From Semisulcospira habei (Eukaryota > Mollusca > Gastropoda > Semisulcospiridae), in assembly GCA_036245525.1 (NCBI GenBank), contig BTPG01000003.1, positions 156,901,080-156,965,079 of the forward strand: DNA of 64,000 bases, given 5' to 3'. Below the pieces are notes generated by a model, which worked only from the letters and a program-made list of their open reading frames with translations, was not told where the DNA came from and searched no databases. Numbering within the stretch: position 1 is the first letter of the stretch; each line of letters begins with the position of its first letter. Positions 41,893-50,922 of this stretch are shown in pieces. The position numbers and the translations under genes were made by a program.

Positions 41893-42282
41893 ATATTAAA
41901 CCATTGACAATTCATCGAACCTTATGACCCTTGCGGTTTGTGGGGTGTGTTTGTGACAAGCGTGTCTCGCACACGTCGTTTTGACGCTCCCCTCGAGGGC
42001 TTTTACAGGGAGTGTCTTTATTGTCAGGCAGTCGCGTGTCACAGGCTTGCCTAGCTTGTGATTTTTTAACCCCCTTGTCAGTGTGTGTAGCCACGGGTAC
42101 AATACACAGTACCGGATTGTGCAGGGAGAAGGCGTTAAACCCTCCTTTTTTTTTTTTTTTTTTTTTTTTTGCCTAGGGGGTAAACCGGATTTTAGGGATG
42201 AGCTTGTTTTGGTCCGTCAGTTTCCGCTTGTGTGCCGGGCTTGATTTTAGGCTCAGGTGTTTTCGCAATTTACCCTGTAATA

Positions 42283-42495
42283 TTAACCCATTCAGCCCTG
42301 ACGCACTACAGCAGTAGATGGGTCGACCATGATAATTCAAGGGTAGTGCCAGATTAGCTTGGCGCCTGTCGGCGCCAAGCTAATCTGGCACTGCCCTTGA
42401 ATTATCATGGTCGATCCATCTCCTGCAACTGGTGCATAGTCATTAGATGTGACGCCTCCAAAATTTGGGAAATACGGCCGTCGGGCTGAATGAGT
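42283..42495. mobile_element. Hairpin MITE, family A (copy A9)
   Basis: Ends are ATTAACCCATTCAGCCCTGACG and CGTCGGGCTGAATGAGTTT. The central palindrome (AATTCAAGGGTAGTGCCAGA and TTAGCTTGGCGCC arms) is almost perfect. It lies in intron 1 of the zinc-finger gene. Confidence 0.88.
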
Positions 42496-43046
42496 TTTTT
42501 TAAAAAAAGACATTAAACTGGTATTGCAAATATTACACAAAACGTTATTTATGTATGTCCGATTTACTGATAGCCATTCCAGTCGGCTTAATTTTTGTGT
42601 GCTCACTAGTAGATTGTGCACTGTAGCTATTTTCAATGTAAAACGACCGATTCTCCCAGAGGACTGGGGCAGTGCCTAATTCAAAAACAATATGATAAAA
42701 TGGCACTGACGGACAGCGACAGAAATATGATTCAGCTAATTTTCACACCTCCACCTCCTCCCCTCCTGCTTTCTAGACTAATAAGTCCCTGGGTGTGTTT
42801 TTCAATGGCAGTTTATAATTTGTTTCCAAACGACATCTTACTGACAGTACAAATTAGTGGAGGGAGGAATTGTTCAGAAAACAACTAGCGGAGCTTTGTA
42901 CTTTCTGGTCAACATTAAATTACTTTGTCTCCGCCCGCCCGCCGCTCACCCCCGCTCTCCCCAAGACTGAAAAAATAGGGGGGGGGGGGGGGTGCGCTGT
43001 CACCTGATGAAATATGCCATTAGCCGTACAACAGGCCTGAAAAACG

Positions 43047-43051
<5 letters not shown>

Positions 43052-43111
<60 letters not shown>
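43052..43111. repeat. (CA)n microsatellite
   Basis: Thirty uninterrupted CA units in intron 1. Confidence 0.95.
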
Positions 43112-43113
<2 letters not shown>

Positions 43114-43151
43114 CGATTTAACCGACCCAACATAAATAAGTACCACCACCA

Positions 43152-43252
43152 CCCCAGTAGGCAAAGGCACTCGGGCTCACGACGGCCGCGCAGTGGGCGT
43201 ACGCGGGCCCACTGCGGCCGTCGTGGGCCCGAAAACCATTTGCTACTGGGGC
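43152..43252. mobile_element. Hairpin element with CCCCAGTAGGCAAA ends
   Basis: CCCCAGTAGGCAAAGG and TTTGCTACTGGGGCC are inverted termini. The inner stem GGGCTCACGACGGCCGCGCAG pairs with the opposite CTGCGGCCGTCGTGGGCCC. No TTAA ends, so it is separate from families A to C. Confidence 0.7.
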
Positions 43253-43329
43253 CAACCCTCTCCCTCTCTCTCCCCCACCCGGGTTTGCCCTGGGGGACTT
43301 GGGTGGGGTTAGGTATTTTTTAGTTCCCA

Positions 43330-43660
43330 GGGTCACCCTGGTCAGCCCCACAGGGTGGGTTTTTCTCTCTATTCTGGGGCATGTGTTTCTGTCTACCCTT
43401 TGTCCATTCACCTGTATTTGCCTTTTTAAAACTCTCCCTACTGTCTGCACTGCCTGTAGCTCTTGATATTGGATGTGTGTTGCTAAATGGTCTTAGCTTT
43501 ATTTATGCCCCATGTTGTAGGTTTATTTAATGTATTTGACCGGCTGGCGACATACATTCAATTTTCTGTTTAGTTTTTTTTCACAAGCAGTGCAGGCACG
43601 TCCTGAGAAAGCCTTGTTGCTGTCGGGACGTTAAGCAATGTACAATCAATCAATCTCCCT
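43330..43660 (+). mobile_element. Probable 3' tail of a LINE or SINE
   Basis: The stretch ends GCTGTCGGGACGTTAAGCAA, TGTACAATCAATCAATC, a CGTTAA motif followed by a short AATC repeat, as many non-LTR elements and their SINEs end. No coding part is visible, so only a short 3' fragment or a SINE is present. Confidence 0.4.
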
Positions 43661-43859
43661 CTCTCTCTCTTGAAATACACGTCCAGGGTCAGTATGTATT
43701 CGAACAGCGTACTATGCTTACGTTTGGTTGCTTTTTATTTTACACGTGTTTTATATAATTTCTGTTTCCCTGATTGTCCTTATGAAGTACACGTCATATT
43801 GTAATACCGTTTTATTATGTAACTTTTGTTGTGTTGAACACGCACACACACCCCTCCCC

Positions 43860-43918
43860 CCTTCTCTCTCTCTCTCTCTAGTCTTTTTTTAAAAAAAGAA
43901 TAAGAACTGCCCCCCCCC

Positions 43919-43973
<55 letters not shown>

Positions 43974-44002
43974 GTCTTTTAAAAAAAAAAGAATAAGAAC
44001 TG
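43860..44002. repeat. Duplicated CT-microsatellite module
   Basis: CTCTCTCTAGTCTTTT, A-rich, GAATAAGAACTG occurs twice in a row (about 43863-43911 and 43922-44002). The second copy has a CT run of about 50 bases. Confidence 0.8.
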
Positions 44003-44704
44003 GTGACAGGTATTCCATGACTGAATTCTTTCCTTAGGTAAGGAAAGTTTTTAAATTATTGGAAGAACAATCTGGCTGCCACTTGATTTTTTTATGTCTA
44101 TGAAACTGTAACTATCAGATTGCTTTCGTTCAAACTGTTCATGGTCGATAGATGGCTTAGACGTTAATAAAATACACTTTTTTGTGCATGAAATTTACCT
44201 TTATCTGCAAGTTTAATGTTGACGCAGCCATATTGAGTTTTGTTATTTATTTTTCAAACTTGATTTTGTAATATTTTATTGTCTATTTCCATTATTTTTA
44301 TCTGCTCCCTTAAATGAGAAAATTGTCTTGTGACCTTGAGGAGGAGGAGTCACATATATGACAGTGTTTCTAGATGGTGCAAAACTTGTTTGGTTGTTAA
44401 AAATATAAAACCAAAAAATAGTGTCCCAAGTTATGACAGCTAGTTCTGCACTATGTCAGAATTTCCCACCTACTGATATTGTACTTTTATTATACACTTT
44501 TCCAAATTTGCTAACTAAAATTGCATGCAGCACATAAATTACATCTTCACATGTGCTTTTTGATAAATGTAGCATGAAACAATGACAGTTTAGATGAGGC
44601 ACATATATGGATACATTGTCAAATAAAGACGTCGTTCAAGACGTGCTGTATATTTACGTGGCATGTTTTTAACCTTAATGTTCCGTGCAGCACACGGAGG
44701 CAGT

Positions 44705-44862
44705 TTTACTCATTCGCGGCCAGCCGCATCCAGATGCCTGGCATAAGCCACACATTCGGATGCCTGTCCGCAAATGAGTTAACTCTTTGGCTGTTGGTAG
44801 TGGCTTTTGTCCTGTTTACAGGAATCGAGCAACAAAAACCGCTATCAACAGCCAATGCAGGC
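44705..44862. mobile_element. Family E hairpin abutting family B hairpin (copy B6)
   Basis: CTCATTCGCGGCCAGCCGCATC to CGGATGCCTGTCCGCAAATGAG (44709-44777) is one hairpin. It ends at a TTAA that also starts the next, TTAACTCTTTGGCTGTTGG to CCAATGCAGGC, a decayed family B element. Confidence 0.6.
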
Positions 44863-45167
44863 ACTGGTTCTGTGTGCAAGGGGCTTCAGTGTGGAATATC
44901 ATCACCTGTACCACACCATGACAGTGATATATGAAACTGAGACCCTGTGCTGCATTACAAACGGTTTTATCTCTTCAGAATACAGTTTTGGGGAAAACAT
45001 AACAATTCTGTTAGCTGACTTGCCTTTGTGTAAATGTACGTTAAAACTGTGCCAATAGGAGGTTTGAATCCTCATGCCCCTTTTCACACCCTCCCTTTCC
45101 CCCTCCTTCCCACACTTTCATGTCCCTCCCCCTTCTTTCTAAGCGGGCTCATGATGTCTGCAGTGGA

Positions 45168-45343
45168 TTAACCCATTTACATCCTGAGGCTGACTTTTAA
45201 AAATTTTTGTTTACTGTCCTATGAAGGCTACATTACAGATTAGGAGATAAATCAACCATTTTAGTTCAAGCTATTCTGGCACCACCCTTGAACTGTCAGT
45301 CAAATTTATTTCAAGCAACAGTGTATCAGGATGAAAAGGGTTA
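45168..45343. mobile_element. Hairpin MITE, family C variant, one core arm deleted
   Basis: ATTAACCCATTTACATCCTGAGG and GTATCAGGATGAAAAGGGTTAA are the termini. TTTTAGTTCAAG joins directly to CTATTCTGGCACCACCC, so the first core arm is gone. Its complete relative is at 19195-19405. Confidence 0.7.
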
Positions 45344-45409
45344 AAAGGATAGGGTCCTGAATGTGAACCTTTGGGTGCGGGCACAAGATCAGGCAATGCT
45401 ACGAACACA

Positions 45410-45642
45410 TTAACCCATATCATACTAAGGCTAAAACTAAAAGTTTCAAATTTGTACACTGCTATATATGCAAGCTACATTATAGTACTTGCAGATAAGG
45501 ATATAGACCAATGGCTTTAGTTCAAGGGTGATGCCAGAATAGCTTGGCGCCTAGAGTCGCCAAACTATTCTGGCACTACCCTTGAACGATTTTAGTCAAA
45601 CTTATTTCACACACTGCAGTGTATTCTGAATGATAAGTTTTG
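45410..45642. mobile_element. Hairpin MITE, family C (copy C3)
   Basis: ATTAACCCATATCATACTAAGG and GTATTCTGAATGATAAGTTT are the ends. The core CAAGGGTGATGCCAGAATAGCTTGGCGCC and a partly decayed opposite arm are present. Confidence 0.8.
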
Positions 45643-45709
45643 AACCGTGGATTTTGTTCGCATTTTTGCTGATACCAGATAACAATAGTGCAGTCGAGAC
45701 AAAGGAAGG

Positions 45710-45792
45710 ATTAACTCTTTCAAGGTGTGCCTCGTCCGGATTCGCGGCTTTACGCCGCGAATCTGGATGCAGCACGTCTCGAAAGAGTTAAG
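45710..45792. mobile_element. TTAA-flanked hairpin, family E
   Basis: ATTAACTCTTTCAAGGTGTGC and CACGTCTCGAAAGAGTTAAG are the ends. The centre GATTCGCGGCTTTACGCCGCGAATC is a perfect palindrome around TTTA. Confidence 0.75.
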
Positions 45793-46159
45793 ACGTGAAT
45801 CCCATTGTGTGTGCAGGAATCGGTACTGTTTACAATACCAGCATCAGCATGCTGAAGGGGGTTAAAGTGATCTAGAATTTAACTCTTTGAGACAAAAGAA
45901 AGAATAAAACATGAACCCCCTTGTGCTTGCTTGAATCGGCACTGTAACTTCTGAGAATTTAAGTAATTTAACTGTTGAGAAAAAGTCAACATGATCCAAC
46001 TGCAGGAGACCTACCCCGCAGCTGTGGGCACTCATGAAGATAGAAGATCTATGCACTTTGCCGACACCACTTTGAGTCCTGTCCATCTCCCTGGGGCTCT
46101 CTGGTGTTGAATTAACAAAGATTTCTGAAATACCGTCTGCGTCCACTGGCAGTGATGGG

Positions 46160-46225
46160 GTTACGCGTTAGTCACGATGAAGGAATCATCATGGCTAAAA
46201 CTGCTACCAACACTTAAACAGTTAA
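46160..46225. mobile_element. Hairpin MITE, family B, degenerate (copy B7)
   Basis: GTTACGCGTTAGTCACGATG pairs imperfectly with CATCATGGCTAAAACTGCTACC, ending CAGTTAA. That TTAA is also the start of the adjacent family A element. Confidence 0.6.
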
Positions 46226-46427
46226 TGCATTCAGCCCTGATGCACTACAGCAGGAGATGGGTCGACCATGATAATTCAAGGGTAGTGCCAGATTAGCTTG
46301 GCGCCGGTCGGCGCCAAGCTAATCTGGCACTACCCTTGAATTATCATGGTCAATCCATCTCCTGCAACAGGTCGTTAGATAACGCCTCCCAAATTTGGGA
46401 AATACGTGCGTCAGGCTGAATGAGTTA
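46222..46427. mobile_element. Hairpin MITE, family A (copy A10)
   Basis: GTTAATGCATTCAGCCCTGATG and CGTCAGGCTGAATGAGTTAA are the ends. The core palindrome with CTTGGCGCCGGTCGGCGCCAAG is intact. It lies 190 bases upstream of exon 2 of the zinc-finger gene. Confidence 0.88.
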
Positions 46428-46615
46428 AACAGTTCGCTAGAGTTCAAATGCTCTGTGTTTAAGTGAATATGCATTGTGCACGCGAGCATGTTTGCTGGGT
46501 TCATCTCTTGACAGTGCTTTGAGCCTATTTTGAATTGTCATAAAAGTGCATATTTTGTGTGCTGCATGATTATTATTATTATTGTAGTAGTATGATATTT
46601 GAATTTCTTCTTCAG

Positions 46616-46863
46616 CATGATGAGACAAGTGGGGGACAACCGAGAGGGGCAGAGGGGAAACGACGCCACGTGCAGTCCAGGCGCTACCAGGAGTATTTGC
46701 AACAGCAGGGCCCAACCGTGCCACACAAACAGAAAAAATGTCTGCACCCTTCCTGCCAAAGGGTCTTCTCTTCTGCGCCAGGACTTCGGTACCACATGAT
46801 GAGGGTGCACACCTCCACGGCCCTCAAATTCTCCTGCAGTCGCTGCCAGAAAGACTTCAAAAG
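46616..46863 (+). CDS. Unrecognised zinc-finger protein, exon 2 (C2H2 finger)
   Basis: A TTTCTTCTTCAG acceptor starts HDETSGGQPRGAEGKRRHVQ, then a basic region and the finger CLHPSCQRVFSSAPGLRYHM, MRVH: C-x4-C-x12-H-x4-H, with the conserved Phe and Leu in place. A second finger begins FSCSRCQKDFK at the exon end. The exon is 248 nt, enters in phase 0 and leaves in phase 2 at AAAAG|GTACAG. Such fingers bind DNA or RNA in the nucleus. The family is not recognised. Confidence 0.8.
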
Positions 46864-47044
46864 GTACAGATTTGTTAGAAAAGTTGTGTTGAGTGACATA
46901 TTTATCTTCTTTTTTTTCTCGTGTAGAATTAGATCAGGCTCAAAGCTGTTTTGAGATACAGCTGCTTATTTTATAACAGCATCTGACACTGCAAACATTA
47001 AATATAACGATTTTTCAGAGGGCCTGATTACACTTTTTCAATTA

Positions 47045-49135
47045 AAGAATAAGAATAAGAATAAGAGTACTTTATTATCTCGAAAAGAGAAATTCGGTTG
47101 TGGTACATTTATAACAAATAGTACAAACAAGACATAAAAACATTATAGCATAATTATGAACATTTTCTCCCTGCACTTGCACAGCTACAAATTCCAAATG
47201 GATAAAGTAAACACTACAAAATCTTTACACATAACTCTTACACATCTCACACAAACATCTTTTATGGACTGAACTGAGCGGCACTTATACATTCACACCC
47301 ACCTCTACATATGCATACATAATACGCGTGTTTCAACCTAGTCCTAACCCTCACTACTTATTATACAAACGTCTCTGTACATTATTACACATTATTACAC
47401 ACGCTGCATAATTAAAGTCTACCATAATAAAATAATTAGTGGGTAAACACTCAGTAACAACAATCCCAGTATGTTCATGTTCACCACCAAATGAAACACA
47501 ATATAATCACTTCTCTAAAATCAACAAGCTCCATTCCTACTGATTGCACAGGTAAAGGGGGATAGGGGGGAGGAGTTAGGTTTGGGTATGCGTGGATGTA
47601 CCTACAGATTGCTTAGAGTGATGGATTTGGGGATGAAACTGTGCTGTAGTCTAAGTGTTCTAGCTTTGTGCGTGCGGAGTCTGCGGCCAGAGGGGAGGAG
47701 TTCATAGAGGTGGGCAAGGACATGGGATCTGTCTGAAGCTATCCGCCTACCCTTTCTCACCACACGCTGTTCATACAGGGACTCCACACTGTTTTGCTTA
47801 CTGCCAGTCACTTTGCTGCAGATGTTTACCATTCGTGCCAGGGTGTTCTTGTTCTTCACACTCAGACCTCCATACCAGCACACAGAACCGAAAGTGATGA
47901 CAGACTCAATAAAAGAGCAGTAAAAAGTTTGAAGGACAGAGGGGTTCACATTCAGCTTCCTGAGTTTCTGGAGGCAGTAGATGCGTGACTGACATTTCTT
48001 GTGTATGAGGGAGGTGTTTGCGTTAAAGGACAACTTATCATCTATGACTGTTCCAAGATACTTATACTCAGTCACACGCTCAACAGACACATCATCGATC
48101 ATCAGAACAGGGACAGGGGCAGGGTTTCTTCGAAAGTCTATCAGTAGTTCCTTGGTCTTACTCACATTTAGGTCTAGAAAATTATCTTTACACCAAACAC
48201 TAAAACGTTCTACTTCTGCAAAGTAAGTCGCATCATTATTGGAGATATCTTCTAAGGCAGTGTCATCCGAGTATTTTTATAAGAAGGGTAGAGTCAGTGC
48301 CACTACAATCGTTAGTGTACAGTGTGAACAGCACAGGGGAGAGAACTGTACCTTGAGGGGCGCCTATGGAAGTGGACCTAAGGGATGAGAGAGCTTTTTG
48401 AAAGCGAACTGACTGGGTCCTATTTACAAGGAAGTTGACAATCCATAGGATAAGCCTTGGCGTTACATTGTAACATAGAAGTTTTTTAGCTATGAGATAG
48501 GGTTGTATAGTGTTGAAGGCTGAAGAAAAGTCTATAAAAAGAATGCGTACAAAAGAGCCAGGTTTTTCTAAATGTGTGTATGCATGGTGCAGGAGTGTGA
48601 GTGTGGCGTCATCAGTACATCTGTTTTGCTTGTATGCAAACTGGAAAGGATCTTGATAGGGCTTGACCTGATCGAGCAGTCTAGAAAGGACAACACGCTC
48701 AAAGCACTTCATTACTATAGAGGTGAGAGCTACAGGGCGATAGTCATTGAGTGTCTTGGGCTTGTTGTTCTTGGGGACAGGGCAGACTGTAGATGTTTTC
48801 CAGAGCCTAGGTACAGTGCAATCCTTCAGAGACCAGCTAAACAAACGGCTATAAACAACAGACAATTGACTGGCACATACTCTCAAAACTCTACCGCAAA
48901 TATTATCAGGGCCTACTGCTTTCTTAACATTCAGTTTGCTAAAAAGCTTCTCAACCGCCTTGCCATGGATCTCAAAGTCTTCATCAACATTGCCTGCCAC
49001 ATTTACTTCAAGCTGGGAAATCATGCTATCTAAATCATCCTTCAGATCATCTTTCTCAAATCTACAATAGAACTCATTCAGTTTTTCAGAAAATTCAGTT
49101 TGTTCTTTCATTGGCATGCTACTGCTACTGAAAGG
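47045..49135 (-). mobile_element. L2-like LINE, 5'-truncated
   Basis: The minus strand carries a reverse transcriptase region and a C-terminal region, and ends at the low-coordinate side in a short TTCTTA-type repeat (AAGAATAAGAATAAGAATAAG at 47046 on +), as L2/CR1-group elements often do. No endonuclease is present, so the 5' end is truncated. Target duplications were not identified. Confidence 0.8.
47602..49117 (-). pseudogene. L2-like reverse transcriptase (one frameshift)
   Basis: From 49117 the frame reads VKKAVGPDNICGRVLR, SLKDCTVPRLWKTSTVCPVP, LNDYRPVALTSIVMKCFERV, FQFAYKQNRCTDDATLTLLH, RILFIDFSSAFNTIQP and IGAPQGTVLSPVLFTLYTND. It breaks at a T5 (A5 on the minus strand) run at 48274-48278, just before the catalytic SDDTALED. 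It then continues with SKTKELLIDFRRNPAPVPVL, EYKYLGTVID and LLPSGRRLRTHKARTLRLQ to the stop at 47602. Apart from this indel the coding part looks intact. Confidence 0.85.
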
Positions 49136-49503
49136 TGAGCGTTAGTATATCACAGTAGCCATAAAGTCAGACTGCATTATTCATGATGACAATTTTTTGG
49201 TGTTGAATTTATATACTTGTGAAGAAAGACCACTTGCAAGCAAAAAGTAAAGGGGCTGAGGCCCAAGCATGGCTGTGCGTGGCCATAGCTAAGGCTGACC
49301 TCAGCGCCAGGACCATTTGCTCAATGGGCATCACTGTGTGGGAGCCAGAGGCCTGTGCGTGTTACATCAGATACTGCAGTGTTCTGGTGCGTAAACTACT
49401 GAGGCTGACCTGTACTTTACTTATAACATCAAACAGCAGTGTCCTCCAGCCTTTTGTTACATTGCATGCTCACTGCATTTGTGATTTTCATTATCTTCCG
49501 CAG

Positions 49504-49613
49504 CCATAATGGACTCAAATATCACCAGCAGAGGACAAAATGCCAAGAGATGGAGTCTGCCCCACGTCAAAAGATCAGTTTGCCTGTTCTCTCCATTCCT
49601 TCCCTTCACAGTG
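49504..49613 (+). CDS. Unrecognised zinc-finger protein, exon 3
   Basis: The CTTCCGCAG acceptor and a phase-2 join complete the second finger: CSRCQKDFK-SHNGLKYHQQR, TKC, i.e. C-x2-C-x12-H-x5-C, a C2HC variant. It continues QEMESAPRQKISLPVLSIPS and ends LHS plus one base at CAGTG|GTGAGTG (phase 1). The exon is 110 nt. Confidence 0.8.
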
Positions 49614-49774
49614 GTGAGTGAATGTTTTTGCTTGTGTCTTTTGCACTGAATATTAAAATCCTAGATTGTGCAAAAATGCTTACATGTCAAAAACTTATAT
49701 TTATTCTAGTGCTTTGATCTATGTGTAACATGTGGCAGTAATGGCGAGAAAAAAGCACTCCCCTCAGCCAAAGG

Positions 49775-49866
49775 GTTAACCCTTTTGGTGTCAGTTGCGT
49801 TGTTAGTTGCGAATGTTACTGAAGGAACCATCATGACTAAAACCTCTACCAACACGCAAAGGGTTA
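49775..49866. mobile_element. Hairpin MITE, family B, degenerate (copy B8)
   Basis: GTTAACCCTTTTGGTGTCAG and CAACACGCAAAGGGTTAGG are the ends, with GTTAGTTGCGAATGTTACTG and CATCATGACTAAAACCTCTACC between them. The bases CCAAAGGG directly before the left TTAA look like the right end of a further family B copy. Confidence 0.65.
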
Positions 49867-49907
49867 GGAAAACTCAACTATGACAGTCTATCTAAATTCT
49901 GTGACAG

Positions 49908-50178
49908 AGTCGAGAGATGTGTGGGGACACACAGAGCAGCCCGTGGTTTCCCCATCTCCTGTCCGAGGAGCGACACCATATGCAGCAGAGTCCCGCCATC
50001 GCAAGATGGAAGCACGGAGAAAGAGCATGAAGTCCTCCCCTCCCCTTGTGTTGCCATCGCACACCAGGCAGGCGCCTTCGGCAGCAGAGTCCAAACGTTT
50101 GCTGGAATTTGCAGAATTCGCTACAGGTCCGCAGAGCCCTTTATGGTGCTCTGCTCCTGCTGACTGGGACAAAATCAA
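49908..50178 (+). CDS. Unrecognised zinc-finger protein, exon 4
   Basis: After a TTCTGTGACAG acceptor the phase-1 join gives ESRDVWGHTEQPVVSPSPVR. The frame then reads AESRHRKMEARRKSMKSSPP, ESKRLLEFAEFATGPQSPLW and CSAPADWDKI, leaving in phase 2 at ATCAA|GTGAGC. At 271 nt it is the longest exon in view. It is Ser/Pro/Arg-rich without a domain I can name. The retrotransposon D3 starts 27 bases into the next intron. Confidence 0.75.
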
Positions 50179-50204
50179 GTGAGCACTGCGCTTTGCATGG
50201 TGGC

Positions 50205-50410
50205 ATTTGTTTTCTCAAAACACATTACCGATGGTATTACACATAGGAAATAGTTCTTAGCTAGTCTAATTTTAGCCCAAATTTGGTTGTGTCCGTATAC
50301 GGTATCATTGGCAGGAGTGGGGCGCCATAGAACAGGTCACCACCAGAATAGCCTCCCCTTCTTCCCATCCGGTGCGAAAATACCCGGCATACCTCAGTTT
50401 AGTTCTTAGC
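50205..50410 (+). repeat. D3 left inverted terminal repeat
   Basis: ATTTGTTTTCTCAAAACAC, ATTACCGATGGTATTACACA, then TAGTTCTTAGCTAGTCTAAT, and at the inner end CGGCATACCTCAGTTTAGTT. All recur inverted within 56718-56965. Confidence 0.92.
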
Positions 50411-50731
50411 TGGCGCCGAGTTAGGTTGTGTTCGCTTCGAGCTCCGCTTTTGCTTGGACCGGTCGTTTGGCGACCTTGGATGTTAGTTTGTTGATCTTGG
50501 GAACTTGTTTACTGTACTCATCGGCTCCTAGCCTTCGCCTCTGACAGTTTTCTTTGCCGGCCTTGCGGTTACTGGCGACGGGAACTTTGCCGTGGGGACT
50601 GCGGCTTTGCGGTTTGCTGAGCGTGGCTTCGACTCTGCTTCCTGCCCGGTCGGACCTTGCAGTGAGCTGCCACGTTTTTCGGTCGGTGTCTTCACTTTGC
50701 TGGAGAGACGTGGGTTGACACCTTTCCCGCC

Positions 50732-50922
50732 ATGGCCAGGTAATATCTCGGTGCATGCCCTCGACCGGCACTCTGGGTTGGGAAAGAGCACCGAGCGTTG
50801 GCACGTGCTGGGCACTCGGTTCGTTGATTTCGAGTAGGTTCGATACACTTCGCGTGCGGTATATTATTGCGTGTCCTTAGAGGCCACGCTCGCTCGTTCT
50901 TCATTATGCACTCTTGTTACAG
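50732..50922 (+). other. Candidate leader exon and intron of D3
   Basis: ATGGCCAG|GTAATATC at 50732-50739 and TTGTTACAG| at 50922 could splice so that ATG-GCC-AG joins A-TCC-CAG in frame with gag (giving MARSQVRTC). D4 has ATGGACAG|GTAAAG and TGTGTTGCAG|TTACC at the corresponding places. The unspliced alternative is the ATG at 50906 (MHSCYRSQ), in the same frame. Confidence 0.4.

Larger units (their letters stand above)
39913..46615 (+). other. First intron of the zinc-finger gene
   Basis: This 6.7-kb intron holds family A, B, C and E hairpins, CA and CT microsatellites, an A24 run at 41358 and a T25 run at 42147. Apart from the uncertain minus frame at 40987-41250, I see no coding sequence in it. 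Confidence 0.5.
46864..49503 (+). other. Intron of the zinc-finger gene containing an L2-like LINE
   Basis: Between GTACAG and TTATCTTCCGCAG lies a 2.6-kb intron, most of which is the minus-strand LINE at 47045-49135. Removal of the LINE would leave about 0.55 kb. Confidence 0.75.
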
